A stretch of 64,000 nucleotides of DNA from G965220305 sp965220305 (lineage in GTDB: Bacteria > Chloroflexota > Dehalococcoidia > Lucifugimonadales > UBA3495): the NCBI GenBank assembly GCA_965220305.1, contig OZ244817.1, forward strand, positions 4,154,001-4,218,000, in the 5' to 3' direction. Below the pieces are notes generated by a model. It did not search any database. It saw nothing but the letters and a program-made list of their open reading frames with translations, and was not told the origin of the DNA. Positions within the stretch are counted from its first letter, which is position 1. The number at the start of each line of letters is the position of its first letter. Of this stretch, positions 62,817 to 64,000 are shown one piece after another. A program made the position numbers and the translations under genes.

Positions 62817-63421
62817 CAGGTCAGTGTAAATCCCCAACTGTTACAAGCCGTTTGCTACGCTCCCTGACGGCTTGCCTAAACAGGTTTCTAACCTTAGTCT
62901 TTTCCGACTGCTCCAAGTCACGGCTGAGCCTGTTGCGACACCCTGATAACAAACGGCCATCATACATTGGGGGAATGAAGTTGGGGGTTGAATGCAAATC
63001 CCCCGAAATGGCAACCAAATCTTCAGGACTGGTTGCATTGAGAACCTCATCTACCACCAGGCTGAAAACGCTAGGAACTGCTTCTGCTTCAACAACCTTG
63101 CTGGTGCTAAGCCCGTCCGACAATCCCTGAACGGATAGGGTGACTGGCCGGTTGACAGACAAAAACTTCTGGATGTCTTCTTTAGTCCAATCCGTAACAG
63201 TGTCCGCTTCTTCCTGCAACGCAATGGACAGGTTGTGCTGACCAATCCGCGTAATCTCGACCAGATGGACCCGTGCTCCAAACTTCTGCGCAAGTTCGAC
63301 CCCAACTCGAATGTCGGCATCCCCCGATACCACTACAGCATCCGAGATAGCTTGATTTCGGGCTAGTGGTGCGACTTTATTGAAATGAGGGTTAGCTGAT
63401 AGGGTGGTGAAACCACCTATG

Positions 63422-63486
63422 GTCACTCCCGCTTACGCGGGTGTCCAGCGTAGCGGGTAGTGGATTCCCGCTTTCGCGGGAATGAC
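63422..63486. repeat. REP-like repeat inside the insertion
   Basis: GTCACTCCCGCTTACGCGGG and ATTCCCGCTTTCGCGGGAAT are two hairpins, and the outer GTCA...TGAC ends are inverted partners. Same family as 47520-47611. Confidence 0.7.
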
Positions 63487-63504
63487 GGGATGAAGTATTT
63501 TTAT

Positions 63505-63533
63505 CCCTCAATTCAAAGATGGTCGGCTACTAG
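63505..63533 (-). repeat. Relic resembling an IS630 end
   Basis: The minus strand reads CTAGTAGCCGACCA and then GAATTGAGGGATA, closely matching the left end of the IS630 copies (CTAGTAGTCGGTCA... GAATTGAGGGGATA). No transposase sequence follows. Confidence 0.45.
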
Positions 63534-64000
63534 TAGGCCAACATCCTTGTTATGACGGGTGGAATGCCGGGTTGCTCGGCAAGGCTCTGCATGGGCCAAG
63601 TATGTCAGAACAAAGGCCCTGCACCACTCAACTCATCATTACAAAGATTTCGGACTACTAGGTCGATGAGGTCAGTGACTATCAGAGAATCAACACCCTT
63701 TTGCTGACCGATGCTGCTGACTGTTCCCATCCGTAATTTGACATCGTTGGTTCTTGCCAATGCGTCCTGCTGCCCAGACCACCGCCCACCCACCATCCCG
63801 TCGTACCATAGGATACGAGGGAGGGAGAAGATCATCGTGTGGTTCAAGAGACACTTATGGCGCAAAGTCCTTCTGGCATATTCGACGTGCTTCAAATCGG
63901 CAGGAGTTGCCGTCATAGGTTATCTGCTGCCCGCCGCCTCCGGTCCCGTCAACGTAGATTACTAATGTCGCCATTGGAATGGCTGATTCATGTACATATT

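Larger units (their letters stand above)
63362..63645. mobile_element. 284-bp insertion in the NYN gene with 8-bp target duplication
   Basis: GATTTCGG is present on both sides (63354-63361 and 63646-63653), and deleting one copy plus the insert restores the NYN reading frame. The insert carries a REP-like repeat (63422-63486) and a sequence resembling an IS630 left end (63505-63533). I find no matching terminal inverted repeats, so the element type is unknown. Confidence 0.7.
62821..63974 (-). pseudogene. NYN-domain (LabA-like PIN-fold) protein interrupted by an insertion
   Basis: Pieces of one NYN-domain protein. From ATG 63974 the frame reads MATLVIYVDGTGGGG, drifts, and a neighbouring frame continues PRILWYDGMVGGRW, LRMGTVSSIGQQKGVDSLIV and TDLIDLVVRN. 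Then comes 284 bp of foreign DNA. The rest resumes RNQAISDAVVVSGDADIRVG and QEEADTVTDWTKEDIQKFLS, to a stop at 62821. Removing the insertion and one GATTTCGG copy rejoins DLIDLVVRNQAISDAVV in frame. NYN proteins are predicted metal-dependent RNases; the acidic residues in LIVTDLID and SGDADIR fit. Probably inactive now. Confidence 0.72.

Overview
This is a GC-rich bacterial chromosome segment that most resembles a Chloroflexota genome of the SAR202/Dehalococcoidia kind. That placement is an inference from gene content: several LLM-class flavin monooxygenases, paired DUF1800/DUF1501 genes, a UGSC-type selenoprotein, a two-domain Rieske protein, YTAR-targeting insertion sequences and many short dispersed inverted repeats. 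There is no rRNA gene. One tRNA-Arg(TCT) lies at 46420-46495.

Layout. 1-7.6 kb is decayed: a transposase remnant, a STAS protein, an internally deleted IS3 element, a GOLPH3-like protein, a frame-broken gene with three copies of a Cys-containing domain, and a broken thiamine-diphosphate enzyme. 7.69-11.6 kb is a pile of three insertion sequences joined at CTAG sites (two tandem IS630 copies and an IS701 copy). 11.7-24.1 kb is mostly metabolic: a CHP02391-like protein, an LLM oxidoreductase, a MetE-like protein, a BNR propeller, a ParA pair, then a run of LLM monooxygenase, HpaB-type hydroxylase, ring-cleavage-like VOC protein, quinone reductase-like protein and a second, frame-broken TPP enzyme. 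24.1-26.6 kb holds a dead IS701 copy between two truncated, unrelated genes. 26.9-37.6 kb carries DUF1800-DUF1501-NHL, a VOC protein, a hydrolase, an aldo/keto reductase, the Rieske protein, the selenoprotein and a GNAT acetyltransferase. 37.7-43.7 kb has a one-polypeptide nuclease/N6-adenine methylase, then assimilatory nitrite reductase and a split NarK. 43.7-47.3 kb is a second IS cluster (IS5, IS701-like, a 144-bp MITE, tRNA, a dead IS5). 47.8-57.2 kb has hydrolases, a nuclease-like protein, a Gfo/Idh/MocA oxidoreductase, the coupled hen1-pnkp RNA-repair pair and a haloalkane dehalogenase-like gene. 57.3-61.1 kb is a Dpp/Opp-type transporter without its ATPases. The right end has a broken sdhB and an NYN-domain gene split by a 284-bp insertion.

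The strongest biological finding is the selenoprotein at 34922-36646. An in-frame UGA at codon 103 lies in a U-G-G-C motif and is followed 11 nt later by a 7-bp hairpin, as expected of a bacterial SECIS. Two other themes recur. Mobile elements repeatedly occupy the same YTAR (CTAG/CTAA) sites and have spawned non-autonomous derivatives. Several conserved genes carry single-base frameshifts, often in homopolymers, which may be real decay or assembly error and should be checked against reads.
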